Position numbers and translations under genes: made by a program. Below, in pieces: positions 47,433 to 59,624 of a stretch of 64,000 nt of DNA. Numbering within the stretch: the stretch's first letter is position 1; each line of letters opens with the position of its first letter. The notes under the pieces are model-generated. The model had not been told where the DNA came from, did not search any database, and saw only the letters and a program-made list of their open reading frames with translations. The DNA comes from Ophiosphaerella korrae (Eukaryota; Ascomycota; Dothideomycetes; Pleosporales; Phaeosphaeriaceae), in assembly GCA_028456385.1 (NCBI GenBank), contig JALNQF010000161.1, forward strand, positions 35,784-99,783. The letters are read 5' to 3'.

Positions 47433-48465
47433 ATGGCAATGAATACAGATAGGAGGAGAAATAACCCACCGGCTGGAGGCACAGCTGCGCCTGTCTTTGC
47501 GCGAACGCTCAGAGAGCCTGATTACCTTCAAAGTCTGCGACCGACACGGTCAAGAGGGCCGAGCGAGCTTCGAGGGATATGTAGGAGCTCTTTCGCAATG
47601 CGAAGGACATGGATTAACAAGTACCACAGTCCTTCAAACGTCGATAATACCATCTGCTTCTGGCTCAGCGTACCTCGAAATACCCTCTTCTTCTAACACC
47701 CCATCCTCGACCCTAATCTCGCCGACTTCGACACTCAAAATCACCGCTTCAGTACAGGGCCCAAAGCCACTGCCCCGCAGCGCACCCTTCAGCCCCTCTC
47801 TTCTCCTCACAACCACCGTCAAGTTCGCGCCGTTTGCTACGCGACACCGGCGAGGCTACATACGGGACTCGACTGAGCGAGATCTTGGTGTGCACCTTGA
47901 AACCGCATTACGAGGCGTAGTGATTGGAGAGCGCTGGCCGAAGAGTGGCGTCGAGGTAGTAGTTACTATCCTCGAAGGCGACGAGGATGGTTGGTGGGGC
48001 GACGCCGAGACCGAAGGCAGCGCAGACGATAGCGGATGGGGGCTGTTGAATGTTCTTGCCGGATGCATAACAGTAGCAAGTGCTGCCATAACGGACGCGG
48101 GCATCGACTGCGTTGATGTTGTGACCGGTGGCGTGGCAGCAATTGTACGAAACCCAGACTCAAGGAATCAAAAAGACCTAGCTACGTTGTTGGACCCGTG
48201 TCCGGCAGAGCACAAGGACATTGTTGCAGCTTGCGCCGTCGCATATCTCGCTTCAAGAGATGAGATTACAGAGTTGTGGTTGAAAGGCGATGTTGGAGAC
48301 GATGTAGATGTATTGGTGGAAGGGGCAACGCATGCGGCGGCTGGAAGTCTGACAGTAGTGAAAGAAGTTCTGCTTGAAGCTCTGCAGGCAAAATTCCAGA
48401 CCGAACTCTCAGGCGGAGAGATCGGCCTCAAACGCAAGGCAGGAGATGTAGAAATGACTGGATGA
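47433..48465 (+). CDS. MTR3: Exosome RNase PH-type subunit Mtr3
   Basis: Exons 47433..47580 and 47630..48465 (49-nt intron GTAGGA..CACAG, phase 1) give 327 aa. The start is set by MAMNTDRRRNNPPAGG, typical of fungal Mtr3; a second ATG lies two codons on. After splicing the frame reads SELRGIFLQTSIIPSASGSAYLEI. PRSAPFSPSLLLTT, FATRHRRGYIRDSTERDL, GVVIGERWPKSGVEVVV and LLNVLAGCITVASAAITDAGI complete an RNase PH fold. Mtr3 is one of the six catalytically inactive ring subunits of the nuclear and cytoplasmic RNA exosome. A low-complexity Ser/Thr insert follows YLEI. The C-terminus has a basic cluster (KRKAGD). Divergent from Anp1, convergent with the HET gene. Confidence 0.92.
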
Positions 48466-48972
48466 AGATGTGAGTGGCCGCAACGCTTACCACGATTACA
48501 ACGCATGCCCTCAATATGGGCACGAGGATTCAGTGCTACGAACACTCAATACAGCCTCCCGGGTACTAAGATCCTCCAATAGTGTGCGCAATCGTACCTG
48601 CCCGAGACCCCGGCCAACGCGAAGTGGCCCATGATAATAATTGAGATATATCAAAAAAGAATACAAGGGCCGGTCAGTGATCCCAATTAGATCTTGTGAT
48701 CAACAGCCTTGAGAGGATAATTCAGGATCGAGCCATAGATGCTCGAGCGCGGAAGAAATTGCCCAGTTCTAATATAAAAGAAACATTCGATGGAACATAT
48801 CCGCCTGTTCAATCCCATCATCAGTGACCATACCTTTGCTCCAAAATTTAACGCAATACCTAAGTTGGTCCCTAGCTACCCTTCTCCCACTATTCCAACA
48901 ACCTCCACAGTCAGAATTCACACCGACTTCTCCTCAGCTATCTCCCAGCCACCACCCACCCTCAGCACCCCT
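48466..48972. other. Convergent 3' flank between Mtr3 and the HET gene
   Basis: Nothing coding is supported. Proline-rich plus-strand frames from 48790 are mostly the antisense of HET exon 4. Confidence 0.35.
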
Positions 48973-51668
48973 CTACCCAAGCAAAACCGTCTTCACACAC
49001 ACCCCTATCCCCCCCTCCTCCACCGCCCTCTCAAACACCTGCCCCACGCCCCTCCGCTCCGCAACCCCCTCCACCCAAACAACATACAACACCCAGAAAA
49101 GGGCCCATGGCGCCTCTTCGTCCGCGCCCTCAAGGTCCAGCAGCGCCGATCCCGCGGCCGGCGTGTGTGCACGCGACACGACAACCAACTCTATGGGAGA
49201 CGTGGGTGCGGGAAGCGTGGCGGCGTTGTCTGGGTGGAGGGAGCCAAGCGTTTCGTGAGCGGGGGACAAGAGGGGGATGCTGTTGTTCGGGATGAGGGAG
49301 CCGAGATTGAGGTGTAGCGATATCGTCATGAATTGGAGGACTGTGTATGGAGGGAGTTTGCTGGAAATATATCAGCGGGATAGTAAGTAAGATTTTTGAT
49401 AGTGTTTGAAAATGTTCAGGTACAGGACGTACGGGGTAATAAATGGTTCTACGCGAACGCCTTCCAATTTTGAGACGGTTTGATCATGGTGTTTCTTCGC
49501 TTCGTCCATCACCCTTCGGTCTGTCGATGTGTCCGACGCAGTGGTTCGTGCAGGGCGATAGTAATGTATACAACCTGGGTCTTCTTGCTGAGCCATCAGA
49601 ACAGGCGATTTGATAATATTTACCTCTATTCTTGTGTCAGCGAGTTCCCACAAGTAGAATATGTGTAGCCCTTACGGTAGCGCTTGTTGGCAATCCAATT
49701 CTGGAGCCACCTTCGTTCAGTGTTACTTTTGATTTGGGGTAATATCCTTTCGAATTCGGCCTGTGAGTTAGTCACATTGCATAATCTCATTGAGATTCTG
49801 TCTTGATAGCGTGCAGGCCAGTCACCATATCGATGCCGGCTTGCAGCATTGCTAGCTCCGGTGGGAGGGGAAGCATGGCTCCAGTCCCAAGAAAACTCAT
49901 CGCTGTGATTGAATTCTTGGGCTTTATAATTCTCCAGATGTTCAATATAGGCTCCAGTACCGGAACCTCGCAGCTGAGTTGGAATGGCTTGGAGTAACAG
50001 CGACGTTCTATCTGATACTAGACGAGATAGGTGCTCACGTTCGCCGCTACGTTGTAATAAATGCCACTCCACGACGCAACACTGCTTGAAATATGGTATG
50101 AAATTTCCCATGCCTTGCGTCTTGAAGAAACCTCCATTCGTTTCTCGATCATACCAAACAAAGTTCTCTCGTGGTAAGATGATCTGGCCTTCCCAACCAG
50201 CCCATGAGAAGCTCGCAAAGCGATCTCTCCGCCGAAGGTTACTGTGAGGCGCATTCCATAGCAGGAAATGCTCCAAAAAATATCTGGGGATGCCCTCAAC
50301 TGTGTCTGTTTCCATTCCGGCAGCAAGTGGCCGGATAATGCCCGTGAACGCACGCAGAGCATCTCCATCGCCCCGGAGTTTGCGACATGAGAAATCCTCG
50401 CAAAGTTTCTGATACGCCCAGAATGATGGTAGAAATCCTTCTTGATAATCTGGGATGCGCCTGATATTGCTGTCGTCTGGATCCAGACAGTTTACCCATT
50501 TGTCCGCCCAAGTCTCTCCGCACCAGTTTGCTTCATGGCAGCGGAAGTGGACTTGTCCGTTAATGAAGATAAGAGTTCGGCGTGGGAGTACGAGTTCCTG
50601 TAGAGTCCACCCTCTTTCGTTGTAGACCGATTTATTTAGATGCCAATCGATACCGTGCAGAATGGTCATTTGGACACCTGGAGCAACTTCCCTTGTAACC
50701 TGCTCTCTTCCTTCTGTGGATCCATTGATACCTGGTAATCCCGCATTTGCATCTTTTCCAGAGCCTGCAACGACTGTAAAATAAGACCCGTTATATATGG
50801 AATTCATCATGCGAATACCCTTGCTCACATCCTCAAAGTCGTTTTGCATTAGGCAGAGCCCATCAATCCAAAGATAGCGTTCCCCAAGAGCTTTGACGAA
50901 GTCAATGGCGTCATTTATAGTGTTTGGCAAGATTATGCGAATGTCCTCAAGGCCATCCTCTTGCGATAGTCGGTCAAGGTCATGTTTTTGCAATGTGTAA
51001 GTAGAAAGTTGCCCCCAAACGTAGCTCAGTGAAACGTAGCGAGCATCCAATGTAGCTTTGGTGAGGCAGTTGCGTGCAAGATCGATCACGCGAAAGTTAG
51101 ACGGAAAACTTTCTTCGACCATTGAGCTTTCAAGGAATTGTTTTTGCTTGACATATTGTCAGTGTAGCTAATGGTACTATACAACTCCTCCACAAACCTT
51201 ATCGTTCAAATCAGGTTTTGGTAGACTGCAAGCCTTGTGGTTTGTCTCACAGGTATGTAGCCACATCTTGATTTTTTCCATTTCAATTCCTTGTTTGGGA
51301 AGTAGTCGAGCAGTGTCTGGAGTTTGTGCCTGCGCTTCATTTTCAGCAACAAAAGCTATACGTGTTCCCAGATGCGAAGGGTAGCTTAGCCGAAATGATT
51401 GCTCATCTGGAAAGATTAGCACACTAATGGCTTGATCTGGGTTTATAGTTTCGATGTTGTTTGGGCCGGTGTTTTCAATTACGGCTGTAGCTGCCAGCTG
51501 GCAAAAGGAACAGGAAAGACGTCCCTTAAGCTCTTGCCATGTTCCTAAGTTCCACCCACCCTTTTCACTAACGGGAGGTAGGTGAGTTACTAGCTGCTGG
51601 TGCGATGGTGTAGAACCGCTATCAAGGTGTATGGTGGCGAGTGTATTGCAAAAATCAGTACAGGCCAT
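48973..51668 (-). CDS. HET-domain protein (heterokaryon incompatibility type)
   Basis: Exons 51668..51198, 51146..49676, 49625..49433 and 49360..48973 give 840 aa; the introns (51, 50 and 72 nt) all keep phase. The N-terminal half has paired cysteines (LSCSFCQLA, CETNHKACSLP). The HET domain starts near residue 193 (ARYVSLSYVWGQ) and includes YLWIDGLCLMQ and ERGWTLQELVLPRRTLIF. The tail ends with LPPYTVLQFMTISLHL, IELVVVSRAHT, PWALFWVLYVVWV and VAERRGVGQVFE, the standard end of this subfamily. HET domains trigger cell death on non-self contact in fungi. Partner and ligand are unknown. The gene is intact and lies between core genes and a repeat-rich stretch. The domain matches the one fused to the NACHT-ankyrin protein at 5780 only at motif level. 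Confidence 0.85.
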
Positions 51669-52461
51669 GGTAAAAGACCCAGGATACCTTTGCTGACTAG
51701 TTGACTAGCTTCAGGTCATAACCATTGATAAGGCAATGTTTATTGAATGTGTACGCAATAATGGCAAAAGTTGATAACTCGTTCTTGTACTTCCATGTTG
51801 CTTTCTCAGCACATAATTACTTACAAAGTTGCTTACTCAAGGTTGCTTACCACCTATGCAACGTGTCGTCAGCGTTGTGCAGGGGTTTTGTCATCCTCAC
51901 CTTAGCCTTGAATCGAATTTTTGCATGCCGTGATTCTCCATATCTTCTACATTTTTGAACTTCAAATAGGAATCTAAGCTTGCAGAGTGTCAGCTCGTCA
52001 TGTAAAACCGCGCTATGCGAACTATATTGGGCGAACGAGATACAGCATGCACGTGATAGCCTGCTCTGAGCTCGCGCAGCGTATTTAGGCACCTAGATAG
52101 GTATTTTTCGTAGGCCAAGGTATTTGGACGCCTGTTCTGTACATTCGAAAAGTGTCGCAGTCGACGCCGAACGAAAGTTTCGATTTACAAAATTGCTTAG
52201 GCGTGATCTATAGTCGTTGCGCACGAACACGGAAGCATCACTATTACTTAACTATATGAAATTATAAAGATGGAATATTATGAAATAGGTAAAACCCTAA
52301 CAGAATTTTTAACATTGATATCGAGGTAAGGGGTGAAAAATTTCTGATATACTAAGGTTTTGGTCTATTGTTGCCCAAAATTGCTGACCTAAAACATTTG
52401 GTCTATCCTGTCACTACTTTTTCTTTCATCGGCCGCATACTTTAGCACGGGTTGCAAAGAG
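51669..52461. other. Intergenic
   Basis: AT-rich flank with no supported gene. Confidence 0.3.
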
Positions 52462-53123
52462 GTGGTGACATTCCATCCATTTCCTCGTCTTCCGGCGGAG
52501 CTCCGTTTTCAGATATGGGAGATAGCTGTAGAACCTCATACCGTTGAGGTCCACATTCCTCAAAAACACGTAGTCATGTACATTCCGCCCTCCACACAGG
52601 TAGACAAATTCTTCCCGTACGTATTCTCGCCTACACCAGTACCAGCAGTGCTACAGGAATGCCAAGAGGCTTAAAACCTTGGACTTTACCAGTGAGCTTT
52701 CGTTGATAAGCCCGAGATCCGCAAACACAGTCAAAAAGACCTAATGCAACAATATGTCTGGATGAATATGAACATTGACATAGCTTCCAATAGAGAGACA
52801 GCGTTCTCTTGGTTCAAGTCAGTTGCACACAATATAAAACGACTTCGATTTGATGGCCAATATCTGGAAAGAATTCGGTACTTGAGGCATCTAAAACACT
52901 TTCTCGATTCATGAATTTGGCAAAGATCCACGTAGCTCTCTTTAAGTTCACCGACACAGAATTATGGCATGGAGCTTCAGAAGATTACACTTGGCCCTGC
53001 GGCAACGAAAGTGTGGTCATGGTCGACTCGAGCACTAATCGCAGTATAAAGTTGATGGATTTGGAGGACACACACGACCGGATCACATTAGCAAGTTACA
53101 GATTCACCCTCGTTCAAAGGTAA
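52462..53123 (+). pseudogene. Broken 2EXR-family gene
   Basis: The frame from about 52462 reads FHPFPRLPAELRFQIWEIAV, the 2EXR motif at the N-terminus of many fungal proteins of unknown function, then EVHIPQKHVVMYIPPSTQVD and PAVLQECQEA. Two in-frame stops follow, at 52672 and about 52693, where relatives have Arg. The same family continues in frame (FVDKPEIRKHSQ, FSWFKSVAHNIKRLRFDG, YLRHLKHFLDS) and, in another frame, to 53123. No ATG is in frame at the start. It is a decayed gene. Confidence 0.65.
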
Positions 53124-53779
53124 TAATTAAAACGCCCTTATTGTTCATTTAAGGATATAAACTTGTAGAAGACTGTTCAATAATAGTAAGCTTGAAGATT
53201 CCCGAGGTCACACATCCTATCTAGGCATTTGCCCTTTCAGATCATCTAGAGTAGCCTCTACACCCAGAGGGAAATGTCAAAAAGACTCTGTTTCAGGTAT
53301 TAAGAGATTTATAGCCCTATAACATTCGCACGTAAGCTTACCTTGTGCTCTCTTCCCTACTCAAGAATCTTTATCTCGTACTCTTTGAAACTTATAGTTT
53401 CGATATCACACTAATTCCCTGAGTGTTTAAAGCTAATAACGCCCCATAAATTCTTATCCGCGCTTTAATTGCCTAGTAGAGTTACTATCCTCCTTATAAT
53501 GATAGGTCGATTAAGCTTGCTATTCTTACCTATATAAGCATACCCTAAAAGCTGAGATCAAACGTACTACGTAACTTACTTACCTATAGTAGCATGAAGC
53601 TAGACTTACGCTCCCCTCAATCGAAATATATAAGAAATTGCTTCTTTTAGCGCGAATCCGAAATGTATAATGTACAATCGATTGTACATTAAAAGAATAT
53701 CTCAAGTTAAAGTAACTTTTACTCTTGACTTTCTTGTAGATAACTTAGAAAGGGTATATAATATCCCTAAGATCTCTGG
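53124..53779. other. AT-rich repeat remnants
   Basis: TA-rich, no coding signal; consistent with RIP-treated transposon DNA. Confidence 0.35.
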
Positions 53780-54080
53780 TAATCCTGACGTATCCATATC
53801 CATAGTACTAGTCTAGAGCGGGGCCGGTGCGTTACACCAGTGCATAAGAGGCTGTTGTACAGCAAAATAGGAGCCCGAGCTCACTCAAGCTCGGTATTCT
53901 GCTGCCTAGACTGGTATATGTACTACTACGCACTTGCGACAAAGGCTCTATACTTGCGGACAGAGTTTAGCAAGTATTATTCACAATATCAAAGCCTCGC
54001 TTGAAATACTACTTGTCATCCCTTCACTATCTCCTGTGGCCTACGGCAAGTACTATTGTCTTCCAGCTATCCCTTAACAA
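53780..54080 (+). repeat. LTR-like dispersed repeat R6, copy 1
   Basis: Two blocks match copy 2: 53780-53855 (GGTAATCCTGACGT, CTAGAGCGGGGCCG) and 54026-54080 (ATCTCCTGTGGCCTAC, then TCTTCCAGCTA). Between them lies an insertion that copy 2 lacks. Confidence 0.6.
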
Positions 54081-54964
54081 TCCCCTACTACGTAGCGAGA
54101 AATACTCTGTAACGAGAAAAACTATAAGTACTTAGACTCCTATGTAGTAGAAGCCCTTCCTACTTCTCTATACCTGTACAATATTATCTAAATTAAGCGC
54201 GCTAGACTCGCAGAACCCTCCCAATAGCTGCTACTATAAATTTACTATTTTACCTTAGCGCCTGGGTTGCAGAGGGCCTTCTCTTAAGGACGTGGTAGAA
54301 TACCTCCAATACAACTCTACCACTCAGCCTATGTTATTTCTAATAGCTATGGTTATTTAATATATAATCTTTTAGCCTTACTACTAATACGTTCTTAAGC
54401 TATCCTTGGCCCTGTAGCGGCGATACGAGGATGATTCATGCAATGTCGCCACCCCTGTCAGTGCAAGCGAATGAATCTAGCCGTCACGAAACGCTGTTAG
54501 CTTGCCTCATGTAATAATTTCTTGTAATATAAGCCACGCCTATAGCTGAGAACTGCTTCAAGAATACATCAAGGGAGACAATATAATTGTGGCTATCCGA
54601 GTTTTTCCGTGCATAGCGTTGAAAAGTATTGAGATAGAAGTTGTTCCCATAGTACTTTTGTCAGATGCGACGCTGCCAGATGGAGCTGAGCTGGCTCGTG
54701 AGATTTAGATGGCGATCGATCGAGTATCGCGCGCACGTGCGCGCCACTAGCTAAGCGGGCCAATCAACAGATTCCAGCTACACCCGGAATCGGCGACGCA
54801 ACTGTGGCGCATCCCTTTGACAGGAGAGCAGCAATTAGGCAGCGCGTCAGCTCAACAAAGGGTAACCCTTGAGCACGAGAGGAGGTCAAAGAGCATCACG
54901 AAGGTTATTAATAACAGGCCGAGAGGCAGATGATAGAGAGCAATCAATCTACTCAATTCCTACT
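54081..54964. other. Repeat-flanking DNA
   Basis: A CGTAGCGAGA piece at about 54092 recalls repeat R2. No gene is supported. Confidence 0.3.
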
Positions 54965-55185
54965 CGAGTTCACTCAATTAAGTCATACGTGACGAAGGTC
55001 CCCGGAATCCTCGAGATCCTTGGGAACTCTGGTACTGGTCTAGAGTGGAGCCGATACGCTGGTAATCCTGACGTTGCTGTAGTATTAGCCTAGAGCGGGG
55101 CCGATGCGCTACTCCAGCGCATAAAAGGCGTTATCTCCTGTGGCCTACAGCAAGTACTATTCTCTTCCAGCTACCTCTTAACATC
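54965..55185 (+). repeat. LTR-like dispersed repeat R6, copy 2
   Basis: It is less mutated than copy 1. It has an internal duplication of about 60 nt (TCTAGAGTGGAGCCGATACG and CCTAGAGCGGGGCCGATGCG) and a TATA-like CATAAAAGGCG. The composition suggests a solo LTR; the TG..CA ends were not fixed. Confidence 0.55.
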
Positions 55186-55523
55186 ATACGTGATCAATCT
55201 GGAATAAGGCTTTTCTGAAAGCTGCGGTATCCACCTCCAACAAGGCCCTTACATGGCCGTTACGAAACAGCCTTTTTATCAACCTCCATTATCAACCCAA
55301 TAACCTCCTAAAATCTGACAACTTTATGTGCCTCATTTACGAAGGAGCTCGTTTCCTTTGAGTTATCGGCCCCGATCCAAACTTGATGAAGAGTGACTAC
55401 TCATAAGAAACGCGCTTCTTCGTAGAGCGCCACAAGATCGGTTGAATTTCGGGCCGTCGCGTGTTTCATACTTTTATGCAAAACGTGGCCACACCAATCT
55501 TGAACTTGGGTTTCCGTTAAAAC
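55186..55523. other. Intergenic before the MYND gene
   Basis: Nothing recognised. Confidence 0.3.
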
Positions 55524-56259
55524 ATGGCGGACAAGGAACCGACTTGTGCTAAGTGCAACGAAACAGCTGCCGCTAAGAATTTTGCCAACCTTAAATTTTG
55601 CACATGATGCAAAACAGCACGGTACTGTAGTCGCGATTACCAGAAGGCCGACTGGAAGACACAAGAAAGAATGCTCCAAAATTGCCGCTGAGGCCTTCAA
55701 AACGAACACTGAGCACAGCAGTACCTACTCTACACCTCGCATAAAGGGCCTAGAGGAGCATGTGCCTAATCCATTCACAAGGCTTAATCAGGGCAAGTAC
55801 TTGTACGATCGTCCGCAAACAGACGTATACAAACTTTTCATCGACTCCTTTCGCATGCGCCAAGCAGACGACTTTACTTATGAGGGCAAGGCCATGCCAC
55901 ATAGCGTCTATACTGGAGCTCCATCTAGCACTGAGCCCTTCCGCCAGTACCTCGAAAAGGCATCTACACGCGAAAAGCTTCTTCCGCCATGGTGGACAAA
56001 TAAGAAAGACGAAGAATGTGCTACCTTTGGCGAGAGTGGCGCGTGGAGCAACTTAGGGAAAAAGGTGACGAAGCAAGAAGTGATTGAACACTACGGAGAT
56101 GGCAAGTTCCCGATGCAGTTGCGAATGTTGGCAGAGATGGTGTACGGTACTGGTACAATGGGGCAAGATGGTTCAGGCGTGCGAAAGCTTATGGTGCAAA
56201 TGGAAAGTGGTGGTTCGGGAAATAGCCAGCGCATGAGCGTGTTTGACGTAAGCCGTTAG
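55524..56259 (+). pseudogene. MYND zinc-finger protein gene with stop and frameshift
   Basis: ATG at 55524 opens MADKEPTCAKCNETAAAKNF, then KFCT, stop (TGA at about 55605, where Trp or another residue before CKTARYCSR is expected). The MYND pattern continues as CKTARYCSRDYQKADWK. A one-base shift is then needed at about 55660 to reach HKKECSKIAAEAFKTN. The rest is open to 56259 (RPQTDVYKLFIDSFRMR, LEKASTREKLLPPWW, HYGDGKFPMQLRMLAEM). MYND fingers bind proline-rich partners; relatives of this length (about 244 aa) are common in ascomycetes and uncharacterised. With two lesions in the finger it is probably dead, or the sequence has errors here. Confidence 0.65.
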
Positions 56260-57981
56260 AACTTGAGGGTCATTGCACTTGCTGAAGAACTGGAGGAACA
56301 AGGAAGGATGATTTTGCCATACAGGAAGGGTGTAGATGATGCATATTCAAGGTATTGTAGTCAGCATGACGCGGAGAACAGCAGGGAAGGCAGACAGCGT
56401 AGCCAAATTTTTGCCGGTGCTTTGCAATAGGATAGCACTCTGCGTAGTAAATCATGGCGTCATGACGTGAGAAGAGAATCGTGAAGGCATCTACTACATT
56501 AGACAATAAATAACTGGTAATGTTATTGATTACTCTGAGAGGCTCTTGGTTGATGGTCTATCCTCGTAATCAACTTGCATCGAGTACATGGTCTAGATTC
56601 CTAATTTCATTGTGTCTATGAAACATGAAGCACATGTTCGAAGGAATTATCGGAGATAAATTTATTCTGGTTGCGGCACTCGAGATTCTCTGAGGCCTTA
56701 TCTACCAAGCGCGATAATATCTTTTACAATCGGCCCTCTCGCCGGCGGCGTTTAGCTATTATGATGAATAAATGGACCTATCAGACGTAGTTAAAGCTAT
56801 GCTACATCCCACATTTTTGACCCAGTGGACCGCGGCGAAGATGGTCATGATTGTTGAAACGGCCAGTGAATTCAGGAAGCAAGAACTCGAAGAAGCTATT
56901 CTTAATTCCATCACTAGCCTGCTGTTTTCGTATTTCTTTTGTAGGTGAAGCTACTGGCGTGACAGGTTAGACTACTGTTCATTCTATACTGTTCTCAATT
57001 GGCCCTAGTTAACCATCCTAAGAATACTTTCGTGGCAGTCTTTACCTTTTTGGCTGGTGGCTATGTTAGGTGTGATAGCCTCAAGAAGGCTGCTGAGCTC
57101 AAGACGAAGCATGAGCTCCAAAGGCCTTGAGAATGTGATAGTGAATATGGGCAAGATTTAGTTAATCCCGAGGGTTGTTTGTGCTACTTAAGGACAACGA
57201 AGTGTAAACACGATTGGAGAGCAATAAATTTTGTAAACACGTAAGAGTATGCCGAAACAAATGCTTTTATCCAATAAGGATAACTTATCGAACTTGTCTG
57301 CGTAGAGCTGCAGCAGATTCTAGGCTCCAGATACTCTGAGAAGAGATGATAATCGGAGGTAAGGTTATACAAGGAAGCACACACATGAAAACTGCTGGCA
57401 AGATTGTGTTGGAAGTTTCACTCTTTATTCGACTTCTGCTTCCTGTAGTGGGATGCCAAGACGATGAACGAAGGTTTCTGCGAGGTGATTGGTGGAGGAG
57501 TACTGCACTTTACACGGGGGCTCCCGCCATCCTTGCGCAATTACTGGGAAATGGCGTCGCGCTTCTGAAGACAAACAAATACAATGGCGACCAGCGCACC
57601 TTCCTAAACGCTTACTTCAACCGCTCCTAATTTCCCCAAGGATCAAATCTCTCGACTTACTCTGCACTCTCGTTGCCTCATTCCTTACACCTAGGCGGAG
57701 GTCTGCCAATTCGTCGCTCGTTTCTTGATTGTGTCATCGGCTCTCCGCGACAGCTAACAACTCGCATCCCACTCCTCGATCCTAGATTAGTGCATCCTGA
57801 CTTGGAATTTGTGTACAAACAAGGCTGCTAGCCTGCTCCACGGTCGACTGCGCCCTCGCAGTGACAATCTTTCGTGACAATGCTTTGGGTGCGTTTCAAA
57901 CATGTTCTATGATTAGCGCTGTGAACCAGATCTGCACTAACCATGTGCTCTATCGAAAGCCCAACTAACAATCAATAGCCC
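56260..57981. other. Intergenic, no supported gene
   Basis: A plus-strand frame at 57385-57630 begins MKTAGKIVLEVSLFIRLLLP, which could be a signal peptide. It has no family match that I recognise and no cysteine pattern, so I do not call it. The last 350 nt are the GH72 gene promoter. Confidence 0.3.
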
Positions 57982-59624
57982 ATGCGCTCGCTCGTGCTCC
58001 TACCCGCGCTTTTCACGTCAATCATACACGCCGTTCATCCGGTAGAGGTCCGTGGCCAGGATTTTGTTGACACCGTCACCAACAAGCGATTGATGATTAT
58101 TGGTGTCGATTATCAACCCGGTGGCCAAGCTGGATATAAGCCGCAAGAGGGAAAGGATGTCCTCACAGATGCCAACGTTTGTTTGCGCGATGCTGTGTTG
58201 ATACAGAGGCTGGGTGTGAGTTGATCGCCGGCGCCGCGAAACCATTGCAGACGCATGAGAATCTGCCACTGATTGTGTTCAGGTCAACACCATACGCGTC
58301 TACAACATCGATCCCAAGCTTGACCACTCTGCATGCGCCTCCATCTTCAATGCAGCTGGTATTTACATGATTCTCGACGTCAACTCGCCCTTCCAAGGAG
58401 AAAGTATCAACCGAGCGGAGCCATGGACAAGCTACCACAAGGACTACCTCACTCGTATCTTTGCAGTCGTAGAGAATTTCAAAAACTTCCCCAACACGCT
58501 TGGATTCTTCGCCGCAAACGAAGTCATGAATGACATGAACACTGCTGAGTACAATCCTCAGTATATTCGCGTAAGTGTAGTTTTATAATTGCACAAGTTG
58601 CCCCTATTGCTGGGAACTGCCGGTCCCATCGTCGAGACTCTATACATAGACTGACCATGCTTCAGGCCGTCCAACGTGATCTCAAGAATTATATCGCCAA
58701 GCACGCGCCACGTAAGATCCCGGTGGGATACTCTGCTGCCGACGTTCGAGAGATCTTACAAGATACCTGGGCGTATATGCAATGCAGCCATGAGAATGAT
58801 GCATCCTCATCCGATTTTTTCGGCCTCAATTCGTACAGTTGGTGCGGCGAAACAGCCACTTTCCAAACTTCAGGTTATGTTGATCTAGTCAATATGTTCA
58901 ACCAGTCTGCTATCCCAGTTTTTGTAAGTTTTTCGTTCTAGCCGTTTTTGTGGAACCTAGCCTTTTCGTAATCATCCCTAACGGCGCACAGTATAGCGAG
59001 TATGGCTGCAACAAAGTACAGCCCCGAGGCTTCACTGAGGTCCAAGCCCTCTATGGGAAGCAGATGACGTCGCTCAGTGGTGGCCTAGTATACGAGTACT
59101 CCCAGGAGGAACAAGATTACGGGCTAGTCATAGTGAACACGAACGGTTCGGTTTCCCTTCGCAAAGATTACGATAATCTTCAGGGCCAATACAACAAGCT
59201 GGATAAGGACCTCCTCCAGACTACGAATCAGGCCAGCACGAGCATCAAGCCACCTGCCTGTTCAATGAGCCTCATATCGGCGGAGAATTTTAGTAAAAAC
59301 TTCTCGATACCGGCCGTCTGTCCTGACTGCCAGAGTTTGATTGACAATGGAATTCCCAACCCCAAGAATGGTCGCTTGGTTGATGTGACTACAACCAAAC
59401 CGAAACAGGCCGTTTATGGTAGCAATGGCGCCCAGGTCCAGAATCTCGAGCTCAACAAGCTGGCCAACGATGAGGTTAACAGTCCCGGTGGCCAGACAAC
59501 GACGCCGAGCACGACATCAGCCGCCCCGAGCCAGCCAAAGGAAAGTAAAAAGGGCGCCGCCTCACGACTTGATGGTGCTACGTGGGCTTGGATCACGCTC
59601 TTCATTGGGGCGATACTCGTTTAG
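57982..59624 (+). CDS. GH72 beta-1,3-glucanosyltransferase (Gas/Gel family), GPI-anchored
   Basis: Exons 57982..58215, 58283..58570, 58666..58923 and 58992..59624 are joined by 67-, 95- and 68-nt phase-0 introns and give 470 aa. The signal peptide is MRSLVLLPALFTSIIHAVHP. GH72 motifs are present: GVDYQPGGQ, VNTIRVYNIDP, the acid/base Glu at about 158 in FFAANEVMND, DFFGLNSYSWCG, and the nucleophile Glu at about 263 in YSEYGC. A stem rich in Ser, Thr and Pro precedes a hydrophobic C-terminus (WAWITLFIGAILV), a GPI-anchor signal. No CBM43 cysteine module is present. The enzyme cuts and re-joins beta-1,3-glucan chains in the cell wall. The gene appears intact, with both catalytic residues. Confidence 0.92.

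Noticed and set aside
48790..49317. Proline-rich plus-strand protein
   Set aside because: It is the antisense of the last HET exon, whose minus-strand reading has the conserved HET tail.
57385..57630. Possible small secreted protein
   Set aside because: It has a signal-like start but no family, no cysteine pattern, no intron and a weak context.
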